Assembly (NCBI GenBank): GCA_964586155.1
Contig: CAZPHC010000007.1
Coordinates: 62,001-126,000, forward strand
DNA length: 64,000 bases
Direction: 5' to 3'
DNA from: SXNM01 sp964586155
Lineage (GTDB): Bacteria > Myxococcota_A > UBA9042
Below are positions 55,513 through 64,000 of this stretch, one piece after another. Position numbers and translations under genes: made by a program. Below the pieces are notes generated by a model. The model searched no databases. It was not told the origin of the DNA and saw only the letters and a list, made by a program, of their open reading frames with translations. The first letter of the stretch is position 1; every line of letters starts with the position of its first letter.

Positions 55513-58500
55513 CTACTTGTCGGTGCAGGTGCGCGTGACGGTGATGTCGTCGATCGCGACGCCCTTGCCGAAGTTCTTCAAGCCGTCTCCGGTGTTGAAG
55601 GTGAACTCCAGGGCGACCTCCTTGCCGACATAGGGCGTCACGTCGATGTCGACGAGATGCCAGGTCTGTGTCTGCTCGTAGCCGGGCGAGCCCTTGTACC
55701 AGACCGAGCCGTAGCTCGGCGGATCGTTGGAGGTGACCGAGATGCGCTTGCCATCGACCTGCAGCCAGGCGTAGAGGCGGTCGAAGACGGCCTGCGGCTC
55801 GGTGTCGAAGTAGACGCGGAAGGTCAGCTTCTTGGCTCCGGCCGGGATCTTCACCTTCTTGGTGATCACCTTGCCGCCCGAAGCGCCGAAGTCATAGCTC
55901 TCTGCCGGCAGTTCGCCGTAGTAGAGCGCGCCCGGCGCGGACCACGCCGTCGTCAGGTCCGTGCTCAGCTGCCACCCCTGCATCGGCGCCTTGCCGGTGC
56001 TGGCCTGGCAGTTCTTCGGCTCGATCTCGAGCTTGTTGGCCTCGCAGGTGAAGAACTGCATCCCCGTGGCCGACGTCTCGCTGTCAAAGCGGTTGATATC
56101 GACGATCGGGCTGCAGCAGAGCGGATCCTTGATGTGCGAGCAGCTGCCCGTCTTGGCGTCGCAAGCGTCGGTGGTGCAGGCGTCGCCGTCGTCACAATCC
56201 TTCTCGGGGCCGAGGATCTGGCGAATCCGGTAGTTCGACGAGTCCATGACCCAGATCTTCGAGCCCGCCGCGGCGACGCCGTACGGGTTGTTGATCTTGG
56301 CCGCGGTCGTCACGCCGTCCTGCCAGCCTGCGCCGGCGGCGCCGACGACGGTGCTGGTCTTGCCGGTCTTGGGGTCGACGCTGCGGATGCGGCTGTTGGA
56401 GCGGTCGGCCACGAGCACGCTGCCGTCAGCGCCCTTGGCGACGGCCGCCGGGTAGTAGAACGACGCGCCCGCGCCCGTCCCCTCGACGAAGGTCGCGCTG
56501 CCGCTGCCGGCCAGCAGGGACACGGCTCCGTCCTTGATGATGCGGATGCGGTGGTTGTAGGTGTCGGCGACGGCGATCACGCCCTTGCTCAGCTCGACCA
56601 GGCCGCCCGGGCGGTAGAGCGCCGCCGAGAGCACGGGGCCGTCAGCGAAGCCCGACGAGCCGCTGCCCGCGAGCGTCGTCACCGTGCCGTCGAGCGTGAC
56701 GCGGCGGATGCGGTTGTTGTAGGTGTCGGCCACCAGGATGTCGCCATCGGCGCTGACGGCGATGCCCTCGGGGTAGTAGAACGAGGCCGCGACGCCCTTG
56801 CCATCGGCGAACGTCGCGCTGCCGCTGCCGGCGACCGTGGACAGCTGGCCGTCGACGCCGTAGACGCGGATGCGGTGGTTGTTGCGGTCGGCGATGGCGA
56901 GCCAGCCGTTGGCGGAGATCGCGACGTCGGCCGGGTAGTTGAGGCGTCCGTTGCCGCCGTCGACCCAGCCCGCCGTGCCATCGCCGACGACGGTGGTGAC
57001 GGCACCACCCGCCAGGCGGCGGATGCGGTGCGCATTGGCGTCAGCGAAGTACAGCGATCCCGCGGCGTCGACGGTGCAGCCACGGCCATAGGCGATGCTG
57101 GCGCTGGTGCCGTTGCCGTCGGCAAACGTCGCGTTGCCGTTGCCGGCGACCGTGGTCACGGTGTGGACCGTCGCGGCGCAGGTGCCGACGACGCAGGCCT
57201 CGCCGGTGGTGCAGGGGTTGCCGTCGTCGCAACTCTTGCCGTCGGCGGCGGGCTTGCACGCGCCCGAGACCGGATCGCAGACCGCCTGGGTGCACGCCGT
57301 GGCGTCGGCGCATTTGGGCTTCTGGTTGGCGCAGCTGCCCTTGGCGTCGCAGGCCCCTCCGGTGTTGCAGCCGGCCTCGTCCTCGCACGGCTTGCCCTCG
57401 GCGATGGGCGTGTGGACGCAGCCCTTGGCCGCGTCGCAGGCGTCGGCGGTGCAGATCTCGCCGTCGGTGCAGACGAGCGTGCCGAGCGCGGTGCGGCGGA
57501 TGCGGTGGTTGTTGTAGTCGCCGATCCAGGCGCGGCCGGAGGCGTCGATCGCCAGGCCCCAAGGGCTGTTGAACGCGGCCTTGGCCGACGCGCCGTCGAC
57601 GAACCCCGCCGCGCCGCTGCCGGAGAAGGTCGAGACGACGCCCTGCTTGGTCACCTTGCGGATGCGCTGGTTGCCGCGGTCGCCGACCAGCAGGTAGCCC
57701 GCCGGCGAGACGTCGATGGCCTCGGGGCTGTTGAAGCGCACCTCGGTGCCGAAGCCGTCGGCGTAGCCGGCCGAGGCGTTGCCGGCCACGGTCGAGACCG
57801 TGCCGTCCGGCAGCATCGCCCGCACGCGCTGGTTGCTGACGTCGGTGATGAAGAGCACGCCCTTGTTGTCGATGGCGATGTCGGCCGGGTAGTTGAAGCG
57901 CGCGAGCTTGCCGACCGCGTCGACGTAGCCGGCCGCGTTGGTGCCGGCGACGGTCGTGACCGTGCCGTCGGTCTCGATGCGGCGGATGGCGTGGTTGTAG
58001 CGGTCGGCGACATAGACGTTGCCGTTGTCGTCCACGTCGACGCCCTCGGGGTAGTAGAAGCGGGCGGCCGTGCCCTTGCCGTCGATGAAGCCGGTCGACG
58101 TCGTGCCGGCGAAGGTCGTGGTCTGGCCCGTCGGCGAGACGCGGCGGATGGCGTGGTTGTTGCGGTCGCCGACCACGACGTCGCCCGTGAGCGGGTCGAA
58201 CTCGACGCCGACCGGGCCGTTGAAGCGCGCCGTCGTCGCCGCGCCATCGAGCAGGCCGGCGGTGCCGCTGCCCGAGAGCAGCTTGACCGAGCCGTCAGCG
58301 GCGACGATGCGGATGCGCTGGTTGCTGTAGTCCGCGACGGCGACCGAGCCCGTCTTGGCGTCCACCGCGACGCCACGCGGGTAGTAGAAACGCGCCGAGT
58401 TGGCTGGGCCGTCGAGGAATCCGGCGGTACCGCTGCCCGAGACCGTCGAGACGTCGCCGTCGATGCCGGACTTGCAGCTGCCTTCGATGCAGCTCTCGCC

Positions 58501-60405
58501 GGTGGTGCAGATGCTGCCGTCGTCGCAGGGCTTGCTGTTCGGCGTCTGCACGCAGGTGCCCGTGGTCTGGTCGCAGCTGTCGTCGGTGCAGAGGTTGCCA
58601 TCGTTGCAGTCGGTGGCCTTGCCGCCGATGCAGGCGCCCTTGGCGTCACAGGCGTCGCCCTTGGTGCATTTGTCGCCGTCGTCGCAGGGATCGTTGGCGC
58701 TCTTGGCCACGAACGAGCAGGCGCCGGTCTTGGCGTCGCAGCTGTCGGTGGTGCACGGGTTCTGGTCGTTGCAGTCGATGCCCTTGCCGTTGCATTTGCC
58801 GGCCTCGTCGCAGGCATCGCCGAAGGTGCAGAAGCTGCCGTCGTTGCAGGCCGTGCCGACCTTGGCCGGCGGGAAGGCGCAATCGCCCTTGACCGGATCG
58901 CAGCCGTCGGCGGTGCAGGGGTCATCGTCCTTGCAGATCTTGGCGCTGCCACCGAGGCATTTGCCCTGGTTGCAGGTCTCGCCGGTGGTGCAGGCGCTGC
59001 CGTCGTCGTCGCAGGGCTTGCCCTCGGCCGCGGCGCCGTCGTTGATGCAGTTGCCCGTCTGCGCGTCACAGCTGTCGATCGTGCAGGCGCTGCCGTCGTC
59101 GCAGCCCTTGGGCTTGGCCCCCTCGCATTTGCCGGCGGCGCAGGCCTCGCCGATGGTGCAGGGGTCGCCGTCGTCACAGGCCGCGTCGACGGGGGTGTGC
59201 TTGCAGCCGACGCCGGGCTCGCAGGCGTCCGCGGTGCAGCCGTTGTTGTCCTCGCAGGTGGCGCCGGAGTAGCTGCAGTTGCCGCCCTGGCACGACTCGC
59301 CGATGGTACAGGGGTTGCCGTCGTCGCAGCTGGCGCCGTCGCTGGCGAGCTTGGCCAGGCAGAGGCCGCTGTTCGGATCACAGGCGTTGATCAAGCAGGC
59401 CTTGCCGGGCGGGCACTCGACGGTCTTGGCCGGCTTGCAGGCGCCTTGCTGGCAGGTGTCGCCCTGCGTGCAGAGGTCGTCGTCCGTGCAGCCAGAACCG
59501 TCGGGCTTGTTGGCCTTGGAGCACGAGCCGTCCTTGGGATCGCAGGCCGCGAGCTGGCATTGACCGTCGGCGACGCAATCCTGCGGCAGCTTGCCGGCGC
59601 AGATGTCGCCGCCGCATTTGTCGTCTTTGGTGCAGGGGTCGCCGTCGTCGCAGGGCTTGCCCTCGTCGCCGGTCGCGGTGCAGCCGTCGGCGAGCGTGCA
59701 GGCGTCGATGGTGCAAGGGTTGTTGTCGTCGCAGACCTTCGGCTTGCCGGTGCACTTGCCGTCGGCGCAGGTGTCGGCCGTGGTGCACGGGTCGCCGTCG
59801 TCGCAAGTGGCACCGGCGGCGCGGGCGACGCTCTCGCAGGCGCCGATCGTCGGGTTGCACAGGTCGTTGGTGCAGGCGTCGCCATCGTCGCAGACCGTCG
59901 GCGAGCCGCCGACGCAGACGCCCTTCTTGCAGCTGTCCTTGGCGGTGCAGGCGTTGCCGTCGTCGCAGGTGCCGCCGTCGGCGATCGGCGAGAAGGTGCA
60001 GAATTTCTGGACCTTGTCGCAGAAGTCCTCGGTGCACGGCAGGCCGTCGTCGCAGGCCTCCTCGTCGGTCTTGCCGTCGCCGTCGTCGTCGATGCCGTTG
60101 CACTTCTCCTTGATGGTCTGGCTGTCGGCCGGGTCGGTCGTGTCGCCGCCTGCCGTATCGCCCGTGGCGGTGTCGCCAGCGGCGTCCGCGGAGGTGTCGG
60201 CGACGACGTCGCTTTCGGCGCTATCAGCCGCGCCGGTGTCGGCCGCGCCCGTGTCCTGGGCTGCGGTGTCGTCCTGACTGGCCGTGTCCTGGCCCTCGAT
60301 CGTGTCCTCGCCGCTGCAGCCCGCCGCGAGCAGGGCCGAGGCGAGGGCCGTCACGACGAGCGCGCGCGTCGAGAGCGAGAAGGCGCGGAAGGCACGATGG
60401 CACAT
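55513..60405 (-). CDS. giant lipoprotein: CTDC repeats, two NHL propellers, beta-sandwich cap
   Basis: The product has 1630 residues. Lipobox LASALLAAGC; Asp/Thr-rich linker (about 30-95); MopE-like motif (CNGIDDDGDGKTDEE, near 104); CTDC-type repeats to about 645. Six NHL repeats (about 651-975), a CTDC block, six more NHL repeats (about 1083-1400) and a short CTDC block follow. The C-terminal cap of 200 residues (WQLSTDLTTAWSAPGALYYG, KKLTFRVYFDTEP, GVAIDDITVTRTC) looks like a MAM/jelly-roll binding domain. Its cap differs from the DUF1554 cap of the protein at 18652, though the scaffold is shared. Start: ATG with GGGAG 6 bases upstream. Likely a surface-exposed adhesion or binding protein. 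Confidence 0.9.
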   Translation of the reverse strand: MCHRAFRAFSLSTRALVVTALASALLAAGCSGEDTIEGQDTASQDDTAAQDTGAADTGAADSAESDVVADTSADAAGDTATGDTAGGDTTDPADSQTIKEKCNGIDDDGDGKTDEEACDDGLPCTEDFCDKVQKFCTFSPIADGGTCDDGNACTAKDSCKKGVCVGGSPTVCDDGDACTNDLCNPTIGACESVARAAGATCDDGDPCTTADTCADGKCTGKPKVCDDNNPCTIDACTLADGCTATGDEGKPCDDGDPCTKDDKCGGDICAGKLPQDCVADGQCQLAACDPKDGSCSKANKPDGSGCTDDDLCTQGDTCQQGACKPAKTVECPPGKACLINACDPNSGLCLAKLASDGASCDDGNPCTIGESCQGGNCSYSGATCEDNNGCTADACEPGVGCKHTPVDAACDDGDPCTIGEACAAGKCEGAKPKGCDDGSACTIDSCDAQTGNCINDGAAAEGKPCDDDGSACTTGETCNQGKCLGGSAKICKDDDPCTADGCDPVKGDCAFPPAKVGTACNDGSFCTFGDACDEAGKCNGKGIDCNDQNPCTTDSCDAKTGACSFVAKSANDPCDDGDKCTKGDACDAKGACIGGKATDCNDGNLCTDDSCDQTTGTCVQTPNSKPCDDGSICTTGESCIEGSCKSGIDGDVSTVSGSGTAGFLDGPANSARFYYPRGVAVDAKTGSVAVADYSNQRIRIVAADGSVKLLSGSGTAGLLDGAATTARFNGPVGVEFDPLTGDVVVGDRNNHAIRRVSPTGQTTTFAGTTSTGFIDGKGTAARFYYPEGVDVDDNGNVYVADRYNHAIRRIETDGTVTTVAGTNAAGYVDAVGKLARFNYPADIAIDNKGVLFITDVSNQRVRAMLPDGTVSTVAGNASAGYADGFGTEVRFNSPEAIDVSPAGYLLVGDRGNQRIRKVTKQGVVSTFSGSGAAGFVDGASAKAAFNSPWGLAIDASGRAWIGDYNNHRIRRTALGTLVCTDGEICTADACDAAKGCVHTPIAEGKPCEDEAGCNTGGACDAKGSCANQKPKCADATACTQAVCDPVSGACKPAADGKSCDDGNPCTTGEACVVGTCAATVHTVTTVAGNGNATFADGNGTSASIAYGRGCTVDAAGSLYFADANAHRIRRLAGGAVTTVVGDGTAGWVDGGNGRLNYPADVAISANGWLAIADRNNHRIRVYGVDGQLSTVAGSGSATFADGKGVAASFYYPEGIAVSADGDILVADTYNNRIRRVTLDGTVTTLAGSGSSGFADGPVLSAALYRPGGLVELSKGVIAVADTYNHRIRIIKDGAVSLLAGSGSATFVEGTGAGASFYYPAAVAKGADGSVLVADRSNSRIRSVDPKTGKTSTVVGAAGAGWQDGVTTAAKINNPYGVAAAGSKIWVMDSSNYRIRQILGPEKDCDDGDACTTDACDAKTGSCSHIKDPLCCSPIVDINRFDSETSATGMQFFTCEANKLEIEPKNCQASTGKAPMQGWQLSTDLTTAWSAPGALYYGELPAESYDFGASGGKVITKKVKIPAGAKKLTFRVYFDTEPQAVFDRLYAWLQVDGKRISVTSNDPPSYGSVWYKGSPGYEQTQTWHLVDIDVTPYVGKEVALEFTFNTGDGLKNFGKGVAIDDITVTRTCTDK
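56208..57159 (-). repeat. NHL repeat array B (six repeats)
   Basis: Six NHL repeats in the minus-strand giant gene, the second of its two propellers. The DNA words match those of the plus-strand arrays at 20-23 kb. Confidence 0.8.
57481..58455 (-). repeat. NHL repeat array A (six repeats)
   Basis: Six NHL repeats, the first propeller of the minus-strand giant gene, separated from array B by a CTDC Cys-rich block (about 57160-57480). Confidence 0.8.
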
Positions 60406-60519
60406 GAGGACTCCCAGCCGAGGCACAATCCCACGTCGCGGGCCGATTCCGAGCGTGGGGATCCTTGTCGCCGCCCTGCCCCGGTCGTGGTCGGACCGTG
60501 AGCTTCGTGTCGAATCGTG

Positions 60520-60548
60520 AGGGTACGGCCCACGGTCGCCGGTCGCAA
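60520..60548 (-). promoter_or_regulatory. sigma70-like promoter of the minus-strand giant lipoprotein gene
   Basis: On the minus strand: -35 TTGCGA (60548-60543), 17 bases, -10 TACCCT (60525-60520). The leader would be about 108 bases. The -35 is identical to that at 1728 and the -10 to those at 10708 and 42696. Confidence 0.5.
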
Positions 60549-60628
60549 GTAGCGTGACCACGGCGCGGCGTCGCGATCGGGCCTGAAACTCGGCGCGATC
60601 GCTGGCATGCCACGTCCGCGAGGCCGGC

Positions 60629-61276
60629 TCAGGGCGCGGCGACGTCGAGCAGCCTGCTCAGCATGCGATGGGTCAGGCCCCAGACCAGGTGGCCTTGGAC
60701 GCGCCACGCCGGCAGGTCGTGGTGCAGCCCGGCCATCTCGTAGCGCCAGACGTCGTTGAATTCGCCACGCAGCACGGGCCCCAGCGGCATCCAGAACACG
60801 GCGACGGCCTCGTCCAAGGGCCGCGGCGCGACCTCCGCCTCGACGGCGAAGACCCACGGCGTGATCGCCATCGGCAGGACACGCCCCTTGGCCATCGCCA
60901 CTTGATCGTCGAGCCGCCCGAGCGCCACCGCCGAGCCGAGGTCGAGATCGACCTCCTCGCGCGTCTCGCGCATGGCCGTGGCGCGCAGATCCGCGTCGTG
61001 CGTGGCGGCCATGCCTCCCGGCATCGAGATCTGGCCACTCCAACGATCACCTGGGCGCTCGGCCCGCTTCATCAGCAGGACTTCGACGCCGCCGGCGCCC
61101 GGCCGCAAGATCACGGCCACGGCAGCGCGCTTGGGCGCGACCATGGTCGGGATCGCCGTCGGCGTCCGCGTCGTCAGGGTCGCCGCGAGCCGCGGCGGCT
61201 GCAGCCAATGGGGCTCGACGTCCCATTGGTGCGCGGCGGTGAGCCGGTCGCGGGGATCGGGCTCGCCGTGCTTCAC
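60629..61276 (-). CDS. Nudix hydrolase, CoA-pyrophosphatase type
   Basis: The product has 215 residues. The NuCoA-like segment LLMKRAERPGDRWSGQISMP leads into the Nudix box (GGMAATHDADL, RATAMRETREEVDLDLG). In this subgroup an Asp takes an early box position. It would split CoA or acyl-CoA into phosphopantetheine and 3-prime,5-prime-ADP. The start is a GTG overlapping the malQ stop (GTGA), so it is translationally coupled to malQ. The CoA substrate is inferred from the subgroup signature. Confidence 0.85.
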   Translation of the reverse strand: MKHGEPDPRDRLTAAHQWDVEPHWLQPPRLAATLTTRTPTAIPTMVAPKRAAVAVILRPGAGGVEVLLMKRAERPGDRWSGQISMPGGMAATHDADLRATAMRETREEVDLDLGSAVALGRLDDQVAMAKGRVLPMAITPWVFAVEAEVAPRPLDEAVAVFWMPLGPVLRGEFNDVWRYEMAGLHHDLPAWRVQGHLVWGLTHRMLSRLLDVAAP

Positions 61277-62844
61277 GCGTCGGCTCCGGCGCCGCCTGCC
61301 GCGCCATTGGCCGGCGGATCGAATTCGAGATCCCGCGCCAGCGGCTGCAGGCGGCCGTAGACCTCGACCAGACGGCGCAGGCGCTCCGCGTGGCCCACGC
61401 CCAGCTCGCCCGGCAGCAGGCGGAAGCCCCAGTTGCCCTCGACCAGGCCCGGGGTGTTCATCCGCGCCGCGGTCGGCAGCGCGAGCACGTCCTGCGCCGG
61501 GATCATCGCCACCTGCGCCACGGACGCAAGGCCCGCCCGAATCAACGACCAGACCGGATCGTGGCCGTCGATGCCGAAGTAGACCCGCACCCGATGGCGG
61601 TGCAGATCGCCGCCGGACTGCCACCATCCCAGCGTCGTATCGTTGTCGTGGGTGCCGGTGTAGACGACCTGCCGGCGCACGTGGTTGTGCGGCAGGTAGG
61701 CGTTGTCGGGGTCGCCGTCCCAGGCGAACTGCAAGATGGCCATGCCGGGCAGGCCGGCGCCGTCGCGCAGCGCCACGACATCGTCGTCGATGATGCCGAG
61801 ATCCTCGGCCCAGAGGTCGACCCCCTCGCTCGCGATCGCGCGCAGCAGCGCGGCACCAGGGCCGGGACACCAATGGCCGGCGCGGGCGTCGTCGGCGTCG
61901 CGCGGCACGGACCAATACGCCGCGAGCCCGCGAAAATGGTCGATGCGCACGGCGTCGACCAGCGAGGCCAGGCGCCGGGTCCGCTTGCGCCACCAGGCGA
62001 AGTCCTCGGCGGCGTGGGCCGGCCAATCGTACAGCGGGTTGCCCCAGAGTTGACCGAGGTCGCTGAACGCGTCGGGCGGGACACCCGCGACGGCGAGCGG
62101 CTGGCCGACTTCGTCGAGCTGGAACAGCGTCGGATGCGCCCAGACGTCAGCCGAGTCGTGCGCGACGTAGATCGGCGCGTCGCCGACGATCGCGATGCCG
62201 AGCTGCGCCGCCGCCGCCCGGAGCGCCGCCCACTGCCGGGCGAAGAGGTATTGCGCGGCCGCCTGGCGCCAGAACGCGTGCTGGTCGCGCAGCGCCGCCA
62301 GCAGCTCCGGGTCGCGATCACGGGCCGCGGCCGGCCAATCGGTCCACGGCTGGTCGTCGTGGCGCGCGCGCAGCGCCTCGTAGCAGGCGACGTCGTCGAG
62401 CCAGGCTCGCTCCTGCTCGACCCAGACGCGCATCGGCTCGTAGAACGGGTGGCTGCGCTCGTCCAGCAGCGCGTCGGCGGCCCGAAGCACGCGCTCGACC
62501 TTCCAGGCCGCCGTCCTTGCCCAAGCGACGCTGCGACCGTTGGCCGGCGCGGCGCGCAGGTCGGCCGGCGACAGCAGGCCCGCGACGACGAGGCCGCGCA
62601 GATCGACCAGGGCGAGGTTGCCTGCGAGCGCCGAGCGCGAGGTGTAGGGTGAGCCGCCTGCGTCCGTCGGCCCGAGCGGCAGCACCTGCCACAGCGTCAG
62701 GCCCGCGGCGTGCAGCCAGTTGAGCAGCGCGAAGGCTTCGGCGCCGAGGTCACCGACACCGTGGCCGCCGGGCAGCGAGGACGGGTGCAGCAGCAGCCCC
62801 GCTCGGCGGTTGGACGGCGCGGATTCGGCGGCGGGGCGGCGCAT
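61273..62844 (-). CDS. malQ: 4-alpha-glucanotransferase (amylomaltase)
   Basis: This 523-residue GH77 enzyme has the start RRAGLLLHPSSLPGGHGVGD, LWQVLPLGPTDAGGSPYTS, IAIVGDAPIYVAHDSADVW, the nucleophile Asp in LVDAVRIDHFRGLAAYW, the acid Glu in DLWAEDLGIID and VVYTGTHDNDTTLGWW. It transfers alpha-1,4-glucan segments in glycogen or maltodextrin metabolism. It is cytosolic and of normal length. Start: ATG with AAGGAG upstream. It is co-transcribed with the Nudix gene by 4-base overlap. Confidence 0.95.
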   Translation of the reverse strand: MRRPAAESAPSNRRAGLLLHPSSLPGGHGVGDLGAEAFALLNWLHAAGLTLWQVLPLGPTDAGGSPYTSRSALAGNLALVDLRGLVVAGLLSPADLRAAPANGRSVAWARTAAWKVERVLRAADALLDERSHPFYEPMRVWVEQERAWLDDVACYEALRARHDDQPWTDWPAAARDRDPELLAALRDQHAFWRQAAAQYLFARQWAALRAAAAQLGIAIVGDAPIYVAHDSADVWAHPTLFQLDEVGQPLAVAGVPPDAFSDLGQLWGNPLYDWPAHAAEDFAWWRKRTRRLASLVDAVRIDHFRGLAAYWSVPRDADDARAGHWCPGPGAALLRAIASEGVDLWAEDLGIIDDDVVALRDGAGLPGMAILQFAWDGDPDNAYLPHNHVRRQVVYTGTHDNDTTLGWWQSGGDLHRHRVRVYFGIDGHDPVWSLIRAGLASVAQVAMIPAQDVLALPTAARMNTPGLVEGNWGFRLLPGELGVGHAERLRRLVEVYGRLQPLARDLEFDPPANGAAGGAGADA

Positions 62845-63021
62845 GGGGCTCCTTGGCGCGGCGACGCGCGTCGCCATCATGCGGCGGCCTCGGCGGCCAG
62901 GGAAGCCCCCGACGCCAGCCGGCCACGATTGCGTCCTGCGCGGCCGCGTGGCATCCCGTGGTGCGCGCGCAGCGACGCCGGCAGCGGGGCCGGCCGCCGC
63001 GACGCCGGGCAAGGAGCCGCG

Positions 63022-64000
63022 ATGCGTTTCGCGTCGGCCGTCAGCGACATCGCCGACCTGGACGCAGCGATCGCCGCCATCGTCGCGTCGCTCCGGCCGG
63101 CGATGGACGCAGCGCCGATCGATCTGCTCGTCGTCGCCGTCACGCCGCACCACGCCGCGCGCTGGTCGACGATCGCCGCGGATCTGCGCGCTGCGCTCGG
63201 GGACGCCCTGCGCTCGGGCGCGACGCTCATCGGCGGGTCCGGTGTCGGCGTCATCGGCGACGGCCACGAGGTCGAGCAGCGCTGCGGTCTGTCGGTGCTC
63301 GCGGCGCACTTGCCGGCGGTGACGCTGCGGCCGTTCGCCCTGGGCCCGACCGCGCTGCCCGGGGTAGACGTGGCGGCGGACGACGCTGCGGCCGCCTGGT
63401 CAACGCTGCTGCCCGGCGCCACGCCCGGCGCGATGTCCGGGCCGGCAGGCGAGCCGCCCGCGGCCGTGTTGCTCTTCTCGGAGCCCTACGCGATGGACAC
63501 CGAGCGCCTGGTCGCTGGCCTCGGCCTGGCCCTGCCCGGGGTGCCGGTGGTCGGCGGCGTCGTCAGCGGCGCGCCGTTTGTCGGCGGCTCGGCGCTGCTG
63601 CTCGACGACGAGGTGCTGGCCGTCGGCGCCGTCGGCGTCGTGCTCGCCGGCGCGGTGGAGGTCCTGGCGGTCGTGGCCCAAGGTTGCCGGCCGATCGGCC
63701 AGCCATGCCTGATCAGCAGCGCCGAGGGCTCGCTGATCCGCGGCCTCGACGAGAAGCGCCCGATCGACGTGCTGCGCGCGCTCTACGAATCGCTCGAGCC
63801 AGTGGATCGCACGCTGTTCCGCTCCGCGCTGCTGGTCGGCGTCGAGATGGAGCCCGAGCGCCTGCACCACGCGCCCGGGGCGATGCTGATGCGGCACCTG
63901 CGCGGCATCGACGCCGAGGACGGCTCCCTGCGCGTCACCGCCGAGGTCGAACCGTGGCAGGTCGTGCAGTTCCACGTCCGCGACCGCCGCACGGCGCACG
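63022..64000 (+). CDS. FIST-domain signal-transduction protein (3-prime truncated by window)
   Basis: The frame is open from an ATG with AAGGAG 5 bases upstream to the window end (326 residues seen). The FIST_N part starts MRFASAVSDIADLDAAIAAI and contains LIGGSGVGVIGDGHEVEQ. PVVGGVVSGAPF and AVVAQGCRPIGQPCLISSAE lead into FIST_C with LLVGVEMEPE. FIST domains are thought to sense small ligands such as amino acids and often join signalling outputs; whether an output domain follows lies outside the window. It diverges from malQ over 177 bases. Confidence 0.85.
   Translation, partial: MRFASAVSDIADLDAAIAAIVASLRPAMDAAPIDLLVVAVTPHHAARWSTIAADLRAALGDALRSGATLIGGSGVGVIGDGHEVEQRCGLSVLAAHLPAVTLRPFALGPTALPGVDVAADDAAAAWSTLLPGATPGAMSGPAGEPPAAVLLFSEPYAMDTERLVAGLGLALPGVPVVGGVVSGAPFVGGSALLLDDEVLAVGAVGVVLAGAVEVLAVVAQGCRPIGQPCLISSAEGSLIRGLDEKRPIDVLRALYESLEPVDRTLFRSALLVGVEMEPERLHHAPGAMLMRHLRGIDAEDGSLRVTAEVEPWQVVQFHVRDRRTAH

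Noticed and set aside
55390..60501. 1703-codon open frame on the plus strand opposite the second giant gene
   Set aside because: Same cause: codon-position bias of the minus-strand CTDC/NHL repeats keeps the antisense frame open. No known domain is visible.

Overview
The window is very GC-rich (about 70 percent by eye) chromosomal DNA from a Gram-negative predatory or soil-type bacterium, most likely a member of the Myxococcota. This rests on the abundance of lipoproteins and outer-membrane barrels, huge Cys-rich modular surface lipoproteins with NHL propellers, a beta-barrel family largely known from myxobacteria, and a carotenoid cluster combining crtE, crtB, crtY, crtC and a crtI/crtD-type desaturase with a B12-dependent CarH-like regulator. 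I see no rRNA, tRNA, CRISPR, phage or insertion sequence.

Layout: (1) 1-1455, minus: start of an alpha/beta hydrolase lipoprotein, a START-domain protein and infA. (2) 1786-6584, plus: Cys-rich lipoprotein followed by a secreted fibre-like protein with a P-domain. (3) 6606-9889: GH99-like enzyme and lipoproteins. (4) 9903-18441: a polyhydroxyalkanoate (PHA) type locus. A long minus-strand series (hydrolase lipoprotein, outer-membrane barrel, lipoprotein, small phasin/PhaE-like protein, acyl-CoA synthetase, PHA synthase) diverges from a PhaR-type regulator, with a perfect palindrome containing CTGC-N3-GCAG between them. (5) 18652-24366: a 1904-residue lipoprotein with three six-repeat NHL propellers. 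(6) 24429-34097: the carotenoid region. A CarH/LitR-type regulator diverges from an ECF sigma factor, followed by crtB-crtE-crtY (minus) and crtC-crtD/I (plus). (7) 34164-36370: a phosphodiesterase-fold lipoprotein and a barrel-like protein. (8) 36383-42550, minus: fibre-like protein, thioredoxin-like lipoprotein, Cys-rich lipoprotein; this resembles region 2. (9) 42751-53204: SirB1-type transglutaminase-like protein, asparaginyl-tRNA synthetase, RNA m5U methyltransferase, topoisomerase IV (parC then parE) and an unknown protein. (10) 53170-62844, minus: lipoproteins, a MORN-repeat protein, a second NHL/Cys-rich giant with two propellers, a CoA-pyrophosphatase-type Nudix enzyme and malQ. (11) 63022-64000, plus: start of a FIST-domain protein.

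How they work together: the carotenoid genes, regulator and sigma factor make a plausible light-induced pigment module. The PhaR-type gene, palindrome and divergent pha-type operon make a plausible storage-polymer module. The four Cys-rich lipoproteins, the two fibre-like proteins and the thioredoxin-like lipoprotein look like one dispersed envelope-surface system whose genes share similar promoters (TTGCGA-like, 17-18 bases, TACCCT-like). That surface system is the least described part of the window.

Most start codons were moved inward from the first possible start, using signal peptides, Shine-Dalgarno (SD) matches and 4-base stop/start overlaps. Family names come from motif recognition only; no database search was run.
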